From Parathalassolituus penaei (GTDB taxonomy: Bacteria; Pseudomonadota; Gammaproteobacteria; Pseudomonadales; Oceanobacteraceae), in the NCBI RefSeq assembly GCF_026626885.1, contig NZ_JAPNOA010000029.1, positions 62,001-126,000 of the forward strand: a DNA stretch of 64,000 nt, written 5' to 3'. The translations under genes and the position numbers were made by a program. This document shows positions 44,437 to 55,182 of this stretch, piece after piece; the stretch's first letter is position 1; each line of letters starts with the position of its first letter. The notes under the pieces were generated by a model that saw nothing but the letters and a program-made list of their open reading frames with translations, made no database searches and was not told the DNA's origin.

Positions 44437-47400
44437 ATGTACCTGATACGCCGCCATCTGACCGGTGGTTTGCTCTCTGCAGCCTTGCTGCTGACTGGCT
44501 GTGGTGCCGACCAGCCCGACAGCAAAGCAGCGACTCAACCCGAAACGGCGGCAGCACAGGTTGTGCCAGCCGCGGTTACGACAACACCACCTCAGGAAGA
44601 CACCACAACCGGCCAGAACAGTGACACCAACCCGACAGCTCAAGCAGCCAGTGTGCAGCCCGCCGCTCAGGCCCTGAACGAAGCCGTAATGGCGCGTTAC
44701 GCCAAAGTGCCGCTGGAAGTCAGCCTGATCAGCGAAACCGTTTACGACGATGCCAATACCGTCGCGATCCGCTTTACCTCACCGATTGATGCCAGCCAGC
44801 CGTTCGCGGATCGTATTCGTGTGAATGGCAGCAGCCGTCAGCAATGGTTGTTGTCCGACGACGCCATGACGCTCTACTTGCAGGAAGCCAGACCGGAAAC
44901 CACCTACCGTGTACAAATTGATCCGGGTATCGCTGCCTATAACGGCTCGGCATTGGGCAATGGCGCAGAAGCCAGCGTGACCATCAGTGCTGCTCCGCCG
45001 AGCCTGGGGTTTGCCAGCAAGGGCCACTTTCTGCTGCCGGGTTTAAACAAGGGCTTGCCAGTACTGGTACAAAACATCAACGAAGCCAACGTCAGCTTCT
45101 ATAAGGTCAAAAACAGCAACGCCAGCTTTAACAGCCTGCTCGAATGGGTCAACCGTAATGGCCGGGTCAGCACCGACTCTCTCGATGACCTCAACCAGTT
45201 TGCCCAGATGGTGCATGAAGGTCGTTACACGCTGAATCCGAAGCCCAACCACCGCCAGCAAATCAACCTGCCACTCGACAAACCCGCCCTGCAGGAGCCG
45301 GGTGTTTATGTGGCGGTGATGTGGGCACCGGGCCAACTGGGACGTATGGTATCGGCCACCTGGTACAGCGTGACCGACCTTGGCCTGCACATTCGCACCC
45401 TCAATAACAACCTTGAGCTGTACGTCAGCGAACTCAGCACGGGTAAACCGGTTGCCAATGCCGAAGCCATGATCTGGGGCTGGGATAAGCGCCAATACAC
45501 CACCACAGCCAACGGCAGTACGGCGAACGACGGCCATGTCAGTCTGAATCGCAAAAATGGCAGTAGCCTGATTGTGCGCAAGGGCGACCAGCTGAGCCTG
45601 TTGTCACTGCAGGATGCCAATCTGGACCTGTCCGACTTTGATCCGGGTGAACGCCAGGCATTAAAGGAAGAACTGTTCTTTTACGCTCCACGTAACATCT
45701 ATCGCGGCGGCGAAACCATTACCGTCAGCGCCCTGCTGCGTAATCAGGATGGCTCACCGGTTCCGGCCCGCACACTCAAGGGCAACCTGTATCAGGCCGA
45801 TGGCCAACGGGTAAAAGAAGTCAGCCTCAACAGCCAGGGTGGTGGTTATTACCAGTTCGATTACCCACTGGCGCGTGATGCCCAGACCGGTGACTGGTGG
45901 CTGCAGGTCAGCATGCCGGATACCGAGTCGTCCACCTGGGAATTCAAGGTGGAAGACTTTATGCCCGAACGCATGAAAATCACCTGGAACCCACAACAGG
46001 CACCACGCTGGTTTGCTCCGGAAGAAAGCGTGGAAGTCGATGTCTTGGGTGAGTATCTGTATGGCGCACCGGCCGCCGGTAACCGCTTTGATGCCAGCAT
46101 CCGGGTAAGCCCTTCGGTTCACCCGTTCCCGCAAGCCGCCGAGTTCCATTTCGGTAATCCGCAATCCTATGACTGGAACAACGAACAGGAACTGACCGAC
46201 CTGCAAACCGGTGAAGACGGCCATCTGGCACTCAGCATCAACAGCGAATGGCGCAATGCCAAAATCCCGCTGACCGTTGCCATTACCGGCAGCCTGTTTG
46301 AAACCGGCGGCCGCGCCGTGATCCGTCGCCATCAGGAAACCGTACTGCCGGCGGAAGCACTGGTGGGTGTGCGCCCGCTGTTCAAGGATCGCGCCGACAG
46401 CAACAGCAACGCGCAATTTGAGCTGATCAAAACCAATTTCAAGGGTGAACGTCTGGCTGCCAATGACCTCAAGATCAGCCTGATCCGCCACGAGCGTAAC
46501 TACCACTGGCGCTTTGATAACAACCGTGGCTGGTACTACGAACGCGAAGCCCGCGATATTCGCGAAATGACCCTGATCCAGACCATTGGCGCTGGCGCAA
46601 CCAGCCCATTGGAGCTGCCGGTGCGCTGGGGTGAATACAGCCTCGAAGTGCTGGACCCGCAAACCGGCCTCACCACCCGCTACGATTTTGATGCCGGTTA
46701 CAGCTGGTACTGGGACTACGCCGGTGATCAGCAAGCCCGTCCGGACAAGGTCCAGCTGTCACTCGACAAGGCTGGTTACCAGGCCGGTGACGTTGCCCGC
46801 CTGAAACTGACACCACCCGCTGCCGGTGACAGCCTGATTCTGGTGGAATCGGATCGCCTGCTGTGGTCACAACGCATCAGCACCAAAGCCGGTGACAACT
46901 TCGTGGATATTCCGGTCGATACCGACTGGAAACAGCACAACATCTACATCAGCGTATTACACCTGCAACCGGCGGATGACCCGCAACGTATTACACCAGC
47001 ACGCTCCGTTGGCCTGATTCACCTGCCACTGGATCGTACCGATCGTGAACTCAAGGTCAGTTTGAAAACACCGGAAAAATGGCTGCCGGATCGCACCGTA
47101 GATGCCGAAATTGCGGTCACCGATATCCATGGCCAACCGGTTTCCAGTGCCTGGCTGACCCTGTCGGCGGTGGATGAAGGTATTTTGTCCCTGACCCGCT
47201 TCAAGTCACCCAACCCGATGCCATTCTTCTTCGGCCAGCGTCGTTATGAATGGAACATGGCCGACAACTGGGATGACGTGATTGACCTCGACCGCAATCC
47301 GATTGCCAGCCTGCGTTGGGGTGGTGACGGCAGTCTGGATGCTGCCGGTGATATGGCACGCTCCGAGTTCAAGGTGGTATCGCTGTTCTCAGGCAAGGTC

Positions 47401-49473
47401 GACGTCAAAAACGGCGTTGCCCATGTACCACTGAACCTGCCTGACTTTAACGGCCAGTTGCGCCTGATGGCGGTGGCCTTTGACGATGACCGTGTTGGCA
47501 GCGCCGACAAACAGGTAATTGTGGCCGCACCGTTGGTCGCGGAATTACAAATGCCCCGTTTTATTGGTGTCGGTGACGAAACCAGCCTGGCGCTGGACCT
47601 GACCAATCTCAGCGAAGCCGCTACTCATCTGGATATCAAACTGACGGCCAGCGGCGCTGGCACGCTGCAGAAAGGTCAGGATCAGGTTGATCTGGCCGTG
47701 CGTCAGCGCGAAACCCTGCAATACCAGCTGCAAGCAACCGACCCGGCTGGTGCTATCCAGTTACAACTGGAAGTGACGGGAGTCGCCGACTATCCGATCA
47801 AACGCCAATGGACACTGAACAGTCGCCAGCCTTACCCGGCCGAAACCCTGCAACAGCGCGTGCTGCTGGAGAGTGGTGAAGCGCTGAAACTGGATGCTGA
47901 AACCCTCAAAAACTGGAAAACCGACAGTCTGCGTGCCGTTCTGTCGGCCAGTAATTTCATCAACCTCGACGCCCATGAACAGCTGCGTAATCTGCTGGTG
48001 TATCCATATGGCTGTCTGGAACAGACCGTCAGCTCGGCATATCCATGGCTGTACGCCAGTGACGATGAACTGGCGAGTCTGGAACTGCCAGCCGTCTCTG
48101 GTAACAAACGTCAGAGTGCGCTGGCCAAAGCGCTGGAAGGCATCAGCAAACGCCAACGCGACAACGGTGGATTTGGTCTGTGGTCGGCCAACGATGGCAG
48201 TGAGGAACACTGGTTAACCGCCTATGCCGCGAATTATCTGAGTGACGCCCTCGACAACGGCCAGAGCATTGATCAGAACCTGCTGAACAAGGCTCTGCAA
48301 CGTCTGCAGGAGTACACCCGCAACGAAGCCAACTACGACGAACGCTGGTCCAACGATCCTGAGCTGTATCGCATGGCCTATCAGTCGTTTGCCCATTTCG
48401 TTCTGGCCCGTCACCAGCAGGCCCGTCTGGCGGACATTCGTAACCTCGCCAAACGTATTTCCAAACGTGCCCCGGCGCTGTCGATGGTGCATCTGGCGTT
48501 GGCGGCCCAACTGCAGGGTGATCAGGCTCTGGCAACCGAGCTGGCCGACAAGGCAGCCCAGCGTCTGGGCAAACAGATGCTGCGTCCACAGATGTACCTG
48601 GGGGATTACGGCTCGCCGGTACGCGACCTCAGCTGGATTACCTATCTGGGTTATCACTACAACCTGCAATCAGCCGTGGCTGACGCTGCCGTGCAGCAGC
48701 TGCAACAGGAGTTGGGCAAACACCGCGTCTACCTGAGCACCCAGGAACGTCTGGCCTTGTTACAAGCCTCGATCGAACTGGAAAAACGCTCCATGACGGA
48801 GTGGCAGGCTGACCTGCTCGTGAATGGCCAGACCGAAAACACCCGCCAATCCGGCGCTCAGGTGCTGTATCGCTTCCTGAAAGGTGCGGCACTGCAGCAA
48901 GGTCTGACACTCACCAACACCAGCCAGCAACGTCTGTTTGCCAACCTCCAGTATCAGGGCATTCCGGCCCAGGCATCCGAACCCTATGCCGAGCATGGCC
49001 TGTCAGTGGATCGTTTCTACTATGATCGCCACGGCAAACCACTGGCCATCAAGGACGGCCAGCTGACCGTCAAAACCGGTGATCTGGTGCTGGTGGAATT
49101 GCTGGTTCACAGTGACGATTTCCGCCCGGACCTGATGCTCACCGACTTGCTGCCAGCCGGTCTGGAGGCCGAAAACCAAAATCTGGAAGACAGCATCAAG
49201 CTGGATGAAATCCGCGTTGGTGATCGCAGTCTGGAAGAATGGCAAGGCTACGAAGGTTACCGTCACCGCGAATTCCGCGATGACCGTGTCGCCATTGCCC
49301 TTGCCGCCGGTGGCGACTACTACTGGGAAGGTGAAAATCCACGCCTGTTCTATCTGGCACGGGCGGTGACTCCGGGTACTTATCTGGTGCCACCACCACA
49401 GCTGGAAGACATGTACGAACCGGAGGCCCGCGCCATTGGTTCGACTCCGCAGAAGCTGGTAGTTGCCCCGTAA
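44437..49473 (+). CDS. Bacterial alpha-2-macroglobulin lipoprotein with thioester site
   Basis: The 1678-residue protein starts at ATG 44437 after AAGGAAG. A lipobox (LTGC, Cys22) and Ala/Gln/Thr-rich linker precede many macroglobulin domains. The core region includes 'MPRFIGVGDETSLALDLTNLS' and the reactive thioester 'YPYGCLEQTVSSAYPW' with Cys1193, followed by the alpha-helical TED domain. Such proteins trap proteases in the periplasm. It is followed by pbpC, the same pairing as in E. coli yfhM-pbpC, so a partnership in envelope defence and repair is likely. Confidence 0.95.
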   Translation: MYLIRRHLTGGLLSAALLLTGCGADQPDSKAATQPETAAAQVVPAAVTTTPPQEDTTTGQNSDTNPTAQAASVQPAAQALNEAVMARYAKVPLEVSLISETVYDDANTVAIRFTSPIDASQPFADRIRVNGSSRQQWLLSDDAMTLYLQEARPETTYRVQIDPGIAAYNGSALGNGAEASVTISAAPPSLGFASKGHFLLPGLNKGLPVLVQNINEANVSFYKVKNSNASFNSLLEWVNRNGRVSTDSLDDLNQFAQMVHEGRYTLNPKPNHRQQINLPLDKPALQEPGVYVAVMWAPGQLGRMVSATWYSVTDLGLHIRTLNNNLELYVSELSTGKPVANAEAMIWGWDKRQYTTTANGSTANDGHVSLNRKNGSSLIVRKGDQLSLLSLQDANLDLSDFDPGERQALKEELFFYAPRNIYRGGETITVSALLRNQDGSPVPARTLKGNLYQADGQRVKEVSLNSQGGGYYQFDYPLARDAQTGDWWLQVSMPDTESSTWEFKVEDFMPERMKITWNPQQAPRWFAPEESVEVDVLGEYLYGAPAAGNRFDASIRVSPSVHPFPQAAEFHFGNPQSYDWNNEQELTDLQTGEDGHLALSINSEWRNAKIPLTVAITGSLFETGGRAVIRRHQETVLPAEALVGVRPLFKDRADSNSNAQFELIKTNFKGERLAANDLKISLIRHERNYHWRFDNNRGWYYEREARDIREMTLIQTIGAGATSPLELPVRWGEYSLEVLDPQTGLTTRYDFDAGYSWYWDYAGDQQARPDKVQLSLDKAGYQAGDVARLKLTPPAAGDSLILVESDRLLWSQRISTKAGDNFVDIPVDTDWKQHNIYISVLHLQPADDPQRITPARSVGLIHLPLDRTDRELKVSLKTPEKWLPDRTVDAEIAVTDIHGQPVSSAWLTLSAVDEGILSLTRFKSPNPMPFFFGQRRYEWNMADNWDDVIDLDRNPIASLRWGGDGSLDAAGDMARSEFKVVSLFSGKVDVKNGVAHVPLNLPDFNGQLRLMAVAFDDDRVGSADKQVIVAAPLVAELQMPRFIGVGDETSLALDLTNLSEAATHLDIKLTASGAGTLQKGQDQVDLAVRQRETLQYQLQATDPAGAIQLQLEVTGVADYPIKRQWTLNSRQPYPAETLQQRVLLESGEALKLDAETLKNWKTDSLRAVLSASNFINLDAHEQLRNLLVYPYGCLEQTVSSAYPWLYASDDELASLELPAVSGNKRQSALAKALEGISKRQRDNGGFGLWSANDGSEEHWLTAYAANYLSDALDNGQSIDQNLLNKALQRLQEYTRNEANYDERWSNDPELYRMAYQSFAHFVLARHQQARLADIRNLAKRISKRAPALSMVHLALAAQLQGDQALATELADKAAQRLGKQMLRPQMYLGDYGSPVRDLSWITYLGYHYNLQSAVADAAVQQLQQELGKHRVYLSTQERLALLQASIELEKRSMTEWQADLLVNGQTENTRQSGAQVLYRFLKGAALQQGLTLTNTSQQRLFANLQYQGIPAQASEPYAEHGLSVDRFYYDRHGKPLAIKDGQLTVKTGDLVLVELLVHSDDFRPDLMLTDLLPAGLEAENQNLEDSIKLDEIRVGDRSLEEWQGYEGYRHREFRDDRVAIALAAGGDYYWEGENPRLFYLARAVTPGTYLVPPPQLEDMYEPEARAIGSTPQKLVVAP

Positions 49474-49555
49474 AGCGCGGTTTTCTACCCTTTTGGCAAT
49501 CTCTGGACGCCCGGCATTGTTGCCGGGCGTTTGTTCGTTCTGATCAGGCAGATTC

Positions 49556-51991
49556 ATGGTCATCCAGCAGTTGTCCCGTTTGGGGCAGATCATCAGACCG
49601 GTTGTTGCCGGTTGCCCTATTATCCGCAAACATCCGTGGCTGACTCTGTTGCTGGCCATGGTCTTGATCACACCCGCGGCCGCCTGGCTGCTCAATCGGG
49701 TGTATCCCCTGCCCTTGCCCGGCACATCGGAAGAACGTTTTGCCCAGACCATCACCGATTACCGTGGCCAGCCGCTGCGCGCCTTTGCCGACATCAATGG
49801 TGTCTGGCGTTATGAGATCCACCAGCAGCAGGTAGCGCCGTTTTATCTGCAAGCCTTGCTCGCCTACGAAGACCGCTGGTTTTACCAGCATCCGGGCGTT
49901 AACCCGTTGGCGATGGCACGCGCCGCCTGGCAAAACCTGCGTTGTAGATGTGTGGTGTCCGGTGGTTCCACCCTGACCATGCAGGTCGCGCGCTTGCTTG
50001 ACCCACACTCACGCAGTCTCGGCGGTAAACTCAAACAGTTATGGCGGGCGGCCCAGCTCGAATGGTTGTTGTCGAAAGACGAGATTCTGGAGCTGTATCT
50101 GAATCTTGCGCCAATGGGCGGCCCGGTAGAAGGCGTTGAAGCGGCCAGCCGTTTGTATCTGAATAAGGCTTCGGCCGATCTATCGCTGGCCGAAAGTGCT
50201 TTGCTGGCGGTTTTGCCGCAGTCGCCTTCACGCCTGCGCCCCGACCGTTACCCGGAGCGCGCCCAGCAGGCCCGCAACAAGGTACTCAAACGTCTGCTGG
50301 ATTTTGGCCTGATCAGTGAGCAGCAATATCGCGAAGCCCTGCTGGAGCGGGTGCTGGCGGCTACTCCGCGTGCGCCCATGCTGGCACCCTTGCTGGCACG
50401 CCAGTTACACCAGCAGTTTCCCCACCAGGCGGTGATTCGCACCAGTATTGATGCTGATATTCAGGCCACCCTCGAACGCCTGTTACGCGATGAAATCCGG
50501 CGTTATCCGGCCGGGCAGTCTGCCGCCATTCTGGTGGTGGATAACCACAGCCATCAGGTGCGGGCCTATCTGGGTTCCGCCGATTTTCTCAACAACGAGC
50601 GTTTTGGCCATGTCGATATGGTGCAGGCGATCCGCTCACCGGGGTCGACCCTCAAACCCTTTATTTACGGACTGGCGCTGGAAGAAGGGCTGATCCACAG
50701 CGCCAGCCTGCTGGCTGACGTTCCCCGCCATCGCAAACAGTATCGGCCTGAGAATTTCGCCCGCGATTTCTCTGGCCCCACGGATCCCCAAACCGCGCTG
50801 CGTTATTCCCTTAACCTGCCAGCCGTGCAGGTGCTGGAAGCCCTGACGCCCGAACACTTTGCGACAGCATTGGCCAATGTGCGCACGCCATGGCAACTCC
50901 CCAAAGGCAGCCAACCCAGTCTGGCACTGGCGCTCGGCGGTGGCGGTTTTAACCTCTGGCAACTGGTAACGCTGTACAGCTCGCTGGCCAACGAAGGCCA
51001 GGTGTATCCGTTACAGACGCTGGCCACCGAACCCGACTCACGCGCGACCAACAACAGCGAACAATCGCCGCGCTGGTTATTCTCTCCGGCCACAGCCTGG
51101 GTGGTGGGCCATCTGTTGCGTAACCCGCGCCCGAACCGGGTACGGACGCCACAGGTAAAAGACGCACTGCCGCTGGCCTGGAAAACCGGCACCAGTTATG
51201 GCTTTCGGGATGCATGGGCGATTGGCGTCACCCCCGACTACAGCATTGGGGTCTGGCTGGGACGGCCGGACGGCACCCCCTCACCAGGCCAATTCGGCTC
51301 GTTGAATGCCCTGCCCTTGTTGTTCCGCCTGCAACAGCGTCTCGACCGCCAACCGCAGTGGCCAGCCGCACCGTCTGAGGTCAGCGAACAACGCATCTGC
51401 TGGCCGTTGGGACTGGCAGCCAGCAGCACCCAACCGGAGTTATGCCACCAGCAACGCGATGCCTGGATTATTCGGGGCCAGATTCCGCCGACCCTGCGCG
51501 ACACTGCCGACGGCCTGATGCCCAACCCCATGACCATTCGGGTGTCCGCCAACGGTTTGCTGATCAGTGGTGATTGTGATGCAGCGGCCGACCACACCCG
51601 CCAGCTGGCGTTATGGCCCCGGGTTCTGGAACCCTGGTTGGCCCCGCAGTGGCGTTTACAACAGCAATTGCCAGCCTTGCATCCGGGGTGCCACAACAAT
51701 GATCTGGTGGTTGCACCTTTGCAGATTACCGGACTGGAGCCGGGGAGCTGGCTGGCAGAGCCGACCGGTAGCCATCAGCGCAATAACGACGACAACAGTC
51801 GTGAAATCCAGCTGGTGTTGGGGAGTCTGGGAGGATACGGCAGCAAGGACTGGTATCTGAACGGGCAGTACGTGGGAACCAGTACCGGTAACCAGAGCCC
51901 GACGCTGCAGCTGACAACTGCAGGTCCACAGGAACTGGTGGTGATTGATGAACAAGGCAGCAGTGATCGTCTGGCGTTTTACGTGAACTGA
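49556..51991 (+). CDS. pbpC: Penicillin-binding protein 1C
   Basis: The 811-residue protein starts at ATG 49556. After one membrane helix (about 28-45) comes the GT51 glycosyltransferase domain, with 'ALLAYEDRWFYQHPGVNP' and 'GGSTLTMQVARLL'. The transpeptidase domain carries 'AIRSPGSTLKPFIYGLAL' (SxxK), 'RYSLNLPAVQVLEAL' (SxN) and 'AWKTGTSYGFRDAWAIG' (KTGT). A C-terminal BiPBP_C domain completes the PBP1C layout. It polymerises and cross-links peptidoglycan. It follows the alpha-2-macroglobulin gene by 82 bp and probably shares its transcript. Confidence 0.95.
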   Translation: MVIQQLSRLGQIIRPVVAGCPIIRKHPWLTLLLAMVLITPAAAWLLNRVYPLPLPGTSEERFAQTITDYRGQPLRAFADINGVWRYEIHQQQVAPFYLQALLAYEDRWFYQHPGVNPLAMARAAWQNLRCRCVVSGGSTLTMQVARLLDPHSRSLGGKLKQLWRAAQLEWLLSKDEILELYLNLAPMGGPVEGVEAASRLYLNKASADLSLAESALLAVLPQSPSRLRPDRYPERAQQARNKVLKRLLDFGLISEQQYREALLERVLAATPRAPMLAPLLARQLHQQFPHQAVIRTSIDADIQATLERLLRDEIRRYPAGQSAAILVVDNHSHQVRAYLGSADFLNNERFGHVDMVQAIRSPGSTLKPFIYGLALEEGLIHSASLLADVPRHRKQYRPENFARDFSGPTDPQTALRYSLNLPAVQVLEALTPEHFATALANVRTPWQLPKGSQPSLALALGGGGFNLWQLVTLYSSLANEGQVYPLQTLATEPDSRATNNSEQSPRWLFSPATAWVVGHLLRNPRPNRVRTPQVKDALPLAWKTGTSYGFRDAWAIGVTPDYSIGVWLGRPDGTPSPGQFGSLNALPLLFRLQQRLDRQPQWPAAPSEVSEQRICWPLGLAASSTQPELCHQQRDAWIIRGQIPPTLRDTADGLMPNPMTIRVSANGLLISGDCDAAADHTRQLALWPRVLEPWLAPQWRLQQQLPALHPGCHNNDLVVAPLQITGLEPGSWLAEPTGSHQRNNDDNSREIQLVLGSLGGYGSKDWYLNGQYVGTSTGNQSPTLQLTTAGPQELVVIDEQGSSDRLAFYVN

Positions 51992-52004
51992 AGTTGGCCG
52001 CCGG

Positions 52005-53270
52005 TTATGGCGGCTGTGGCCAGCGGATTTGCCAGCGATCATCACGCAACACCAACGGCTGATTCAGGGCACTCGGCTGCTGCGGAGAACCCGGATCAAA
52101 CGGGCTGTCGAACGGCAAATCACGTACACGATCATCCGAAACCTTGGCTGGGTTATCCGATGGCGTCAACACCGGCGCCACAGCAGGCGCTATCTCCGGC
52201 ACAATCCCCGGAGCATCAGTTGGGAAATCACCATCAGGCCCGGCCGCAGGGGCATCGCGCAAATCCGGCTCGTTCCAGCGCGCTCCCACCGCCGGAGCAG
52301 TTCCCGGCCCGGACGCCGACGAGGTAGGCGGAGACGACGACATCGGTGGCGGAAAACGTGACTGGAAAATCAGTTCCGGTGGAATCGTCAGGTCATCGCC
52401 CATTTCCAGGCGAATGGTGACACGGCGATTTTCCGCCCGCCCGGCCGAGGTCTTATTGTTGGCCACCGGGTAACGATCACCGTGAAAACGACTGGTGATC
52501 ATCGCCGCATCAACGCCCTGTGACACCAGATAATTCTCCACATCCTCAACCCGGCGTTTGGAAATCTGGCGACTGTCATAACGACGACCAACGTTATCGT
52601 TATGGCCATCCAGATAAATAGCCTTCACCCGCGGATCATGCTGCAGGTAATAGATGACCCGGTTCAGGGTTTTGATATCCGCCGCGTCAACCTTGTCATC
52701 ACCGGAACCAAAATAGACTTTGGTGCGGGCGATCTGATCGAAGTTCACGGTTAACAGCTGCCCCAGACAGCGCAGGAACTCCGGGTAATACTCCATAAAC
52801 GACGAGGGTGACACATAGACCTGCACAAAGCGGTTGTTGTCGTAACCGGTCTTGTGGGTAACGGTCGGCCGCCGCCCCTCCATCAGGCCATGCATGATGA
52901 TCTGGCTGCGGCGGGTATCCAGCGCCAACAACGGACCATCGTGATTGATACTGGCCGTGCCCAGATTCTCTGGCTGCTCCGAAGGCCGCCACGGCGGTGA
53001 TAACAGGCTGACTCTGGCGTTGCTGTAATCCATCAGGTTGCGATTGGCCGCCAGTTGAAAACTCAGGCTTTCACCGGCGCGCTGGTAAAACAGCGCCTCC
53101 CCAAACCCCTCAATCGGCTGGGCAAAGCGGCACTCGAAAATATTGCCACTCACGGTCCAGCGGGTATTTTGCAAACCGTTTCCGTATTGCAAAGGCCCGG
53201 CCACCATCGCCGCGGCCAGAGCGGTAACGGGAAACAACAGGCTGATTGACGCAAGCGGACGCAATTTCAT
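52005..53270 (-). CDS. motY: OmpA-like flagellar motor T-ring protein, MotY-like, with Pro-rich tail
   Basis: The start is ATG 53270, with a TTG one codon earlier. After a signal peptide (to LAAA-MV), the N-terminal MotY domain reads 'GNIFECRFAQPIEGFGEALFYQRAGESLSFQL'. The OmpA peptidoglycan-binding domain includes 'IYLDGHNDNVGRRYDSRQISKRRVEDV' and 'NRRVTIRLEMG'. The 421-residue protein then has a ~120-residue Pro/Ala/Asp-rich tail not found in Vibrio MotY (~290 residues). MotY forms the T ring that anchors the stator units. It is divergent from pyrC-rnt, as in P. aeruginosa. Confidence 0.87.
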   Translation of the reverse strand: MKLRPLASISLLFPVTALAAAMVAGPLQYGNGLQNTRWTVSGNIFECRFAQPIEGFGEALFYQRAGESLSFQLAANRNLMDYSNARVSLLSPPWRPSEQPENLGTASINHDGPLLALDTRRSQIIMHGLMEGRRPTVTHKTGYDNNRFVQVYVSPSSFMEYYPEFLRCLGQLLTVNFDQIARTKVYFGSGDDKVDAADIKTLNRVIYYLQHDPRVKAIYLDGHNDNVGRRYDSRQISKRRVEDVENYLVSQGVDAAMITSRFHGDRYPVANNKTSAGRAENRRVTIRLEMGDDLTIPPELIFQSRFPPPMSSSPPTSSASGPGTAPAVGARWNEPDLRDAPAAGPDGDFPTDAPGIVPEIAPAVAPVLTPSDNPAKVSDDRVRDLPFDSPFDPGSPQQPSALNQPLVLRDDRWQIRWPQPP

Positions 53271-53365
53271 CAAAACCCCAGGGTGCTTTCGCGACTTTTA
53301 CAGGTGTCTGCCATCGTTATCGGCATAACCGACAGATTCTTGATCGTTTTTTCACCGTGGGGGTT

Positions 53366-53396
53366 TTGGCGATAAGGACTACATTTGGGTTACAAT
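53366..53396 (+). promoter_or_regulatory. Possible sigma-70 promoter of pyrC
   Basis: TTGGCG (53366-53371) and TACAAT (53391-53396) resemble -35 and -10 boxes, but the spacing of 19 bases is long. A start near 53404 would give a ~30-base leader before the pyrC ATG. Confidence 0.35.
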
Positions 53397-53434
53397 GCGC
53401 CACCTTAACCCTCTGACTGTTTTCAGGTAGACGT

Positions 53435-54487
53435 ATGACTGACCGCATTACCCTCACCCGCCCCGATGACTGGCACCTGCACGTGCGTGATGGCGCTGCG
53501 CTGCAGCACACTGTCCCGGCCACGGCACGGGTAATGAAACGGGCTATTATCATGCCGAACCTGCAGCCACCGGTGATGAATGCCGAACAGGCGCTGGCCT
53601 ACCGTGACCGTATTCTGGCCGCCGCGCCGGAAGGCACCGGTTTTGATCCGCTGATGGTGCTGTACCTCACCGACAACACCACGCCGGACATGATTGCCGA
53701 AGCCGCCAAAACCGGTCTGGTAAAAGCCGTCAAACTGTACCCGGCTGGTGCCACCACCAACTCGGCTTCCGGCGTGACCGATCTCGGCAAGCTCGATGAC
53801 ATCAGCGCAGCACTGGCCGAAAACGGCATGCCTCTGCTGGTACACGGTGAAGTGACCCACTCCGATATCGATATTTTCGATCGCGAGAAAATGTTCCTGG
53901 ATACCATTCTGGCGCCACTGGTCAGCCGTAATGCCGACCTGAAAGTGGTGGTTGAACACATCACCACCGCCGATGCCGCCCAGTTCGTGAACAGCCAGGG
54001 TCCAAACGTGGCAGCCACCCTGACCGTGCAACACCTGGCCTATAACCGTAACCACATGCTGGTTGGCGGTATTCGCCCGCACTTCTTCTGTCTGCCAATT
54101 CTGAAGCGCAACACCCACCAGCGCGCCCTGCAGGAAGCGGCTATCAGTGGCAGCCCGAAATTCTTCCTCGGTACCGACAGTGCTCCACACGCCAAAGGTG
54201 CCAAGGAAAGCGCATGTGGTTGCGCTGGCTGCTTCACCGCTTATGCTGCGATTGAGCTGTACGCCGAAATCTTCGAAGACCTCGGTGCACTCGACAAACT
54301 GGAAGGTTTTGCCAGCCACTTTGGCCCGGACTACTACGGTCTGCCACGCAACCAGGAAACCATTACCCTGGTGAAAGAAAGCTGGCAGGCTCCAACGGAA
54401 ATGCCGTTTGGCACTGATGTGATTGTGCCGCTGCGCGCCGGTGAAACCCTGCGCTGGAAGCTGCAACCTCTGTCAACCACACGCTAA
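53435..54487 (+). CDS. pyrC: Dihydroorotase
   Basis: The 350-residue protein starts [20 protein letters not shown], with the metal-binding His-x-His (HLH) of class II dihydroorotase. The carboxylated Lys lies in '[15 protein letters not shown]', and further zinc ligands in 'LVHGEVTH' and 'VVEHITT'. The Asp of 'FLGTDSAPH' is the catalytic base. It closes carbamoyl-aspartate to dihydroorotate in pyrimidine synthesis. It is followed by rnt after eight bases. Confidence 0.97.
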   Translation: MTDRITLTRPDDWHLHVRDGAALQHTVPATARVMKRAIIMPNLQPPVMNAEQALAYRDRILAAAPEGTGFDPLMVLYLTDNTTPDMIAEAAKTGLVKAVKLYPAGATTNSASGVTDLGKLDDISAALAENGMPLLVHGEVTHSDIDIFDREKMFLDTILAPLVSRNADLKVVVEHITTADAAQFVNSQGPNVAATLTVQHLAYNRNHMLVGGIRPHFFCLPILKRNTHQRALQEAAISGSPKFFLGTDSAPHAKGAKESACGCAGCFTAYAAIELYAEIFEDLGALDKLEGFASHFGPDYYGLPRNQETITLVKESWQAPTEMPFGTDVIVPLRAGETLRWKLQPLSTTR

Positions 54488-54495
54488 GGATCAGG

Positions 54496-55182
54496 ATGAA
54501 CTCAGACGCTACCGGAAACGGTGAAAAAACTGAAAAGACCCCGATGGCCCAACGCTTCCGTGGCTTTTTGCCCGTGGTTGTTGACGTCGAGACCGGTGGT
54601 TTTAACCCGGATACCGATGCCCTGCTGGAAATCGCCATGGTGACCCTGCGTATGGACGAGGATGGTTATCTGCATCCCGACCAGACCCTGGCTGCCAATA
54701 TTCACCCATTTGATGGCGCCAACCTGCAGCAGGAAGCACTGGATTTCACCGGTATCGATCCGTACGACCCGGAACGCGATGCCGAGTTTGAAATCGATGT
54801 GCTCAGCAACATGTTTCAGGTGATCCGTCGCGAAATCAAAAACTACGGCTGCAACCGTGCGGTGCTGGTGGGTCATAACGCCCACTTCGACCACTCGTTC
54901 CTGCGTGCCGCCGTCGCGCGTAACGACATCAAACGTGACCCGTTCCACCCGTTTTCATCGTTTGATACCGCCTCCATTGCCGCTATTGCCCTCGGTCAGA
55001 CCGTGCTGGCAAAGTCCTGCATCACCGCCGGTATCGACTTCGATAACAGTGCCGCCCACAGCGCTGCCTACGACACCTGGAAAACCGCCGAGCTGTTCTG
55101 CTTTATCGTGAACCGCTACAAGGATCTGGGTGGCTGGCCACTGGCCATTGAGCCGGGTATCGAAACCGGAGATGACGACTGA
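54496..55182 (+). CDS. rnt: Ribonuclease T
   Basis: The 228-residue protein is a DEDDh exonuclease. ExoI is '[21 protein letters not shown]', ExoII lies in '[16 protein letters not shown]', and the C-terminal catalytic His and Asp are in '[15 protein letters not shown]'. RNase T trims the 3' ends of tRNA and other stable RNAs. The order motY / pyrC-rnt agrees with pseudomonads. The last base overlaps the yacL ATG, so the genes are coupled. Confidence 0.96.
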   Translation: MNSDATGNGEKTEKTPMAQRFRGFLPVVVDVETGGFNPDTDALLEIAMVTLRMDEDGYLHPDQTLAANIHPFDGANLQQEALDFTGIDPYDPERDAEFEIDVLSNMFQVIRREIKNYGCNRAVLVGHNAHFDHSFLRAAVARNDIKRDPFHPFSSFDTASIAAIALGQTVLAKSCITAGIDFDNSAAHSAAYDTWKTAELFCFIVNRYKDLGGWPLAIEPGIETGDDD

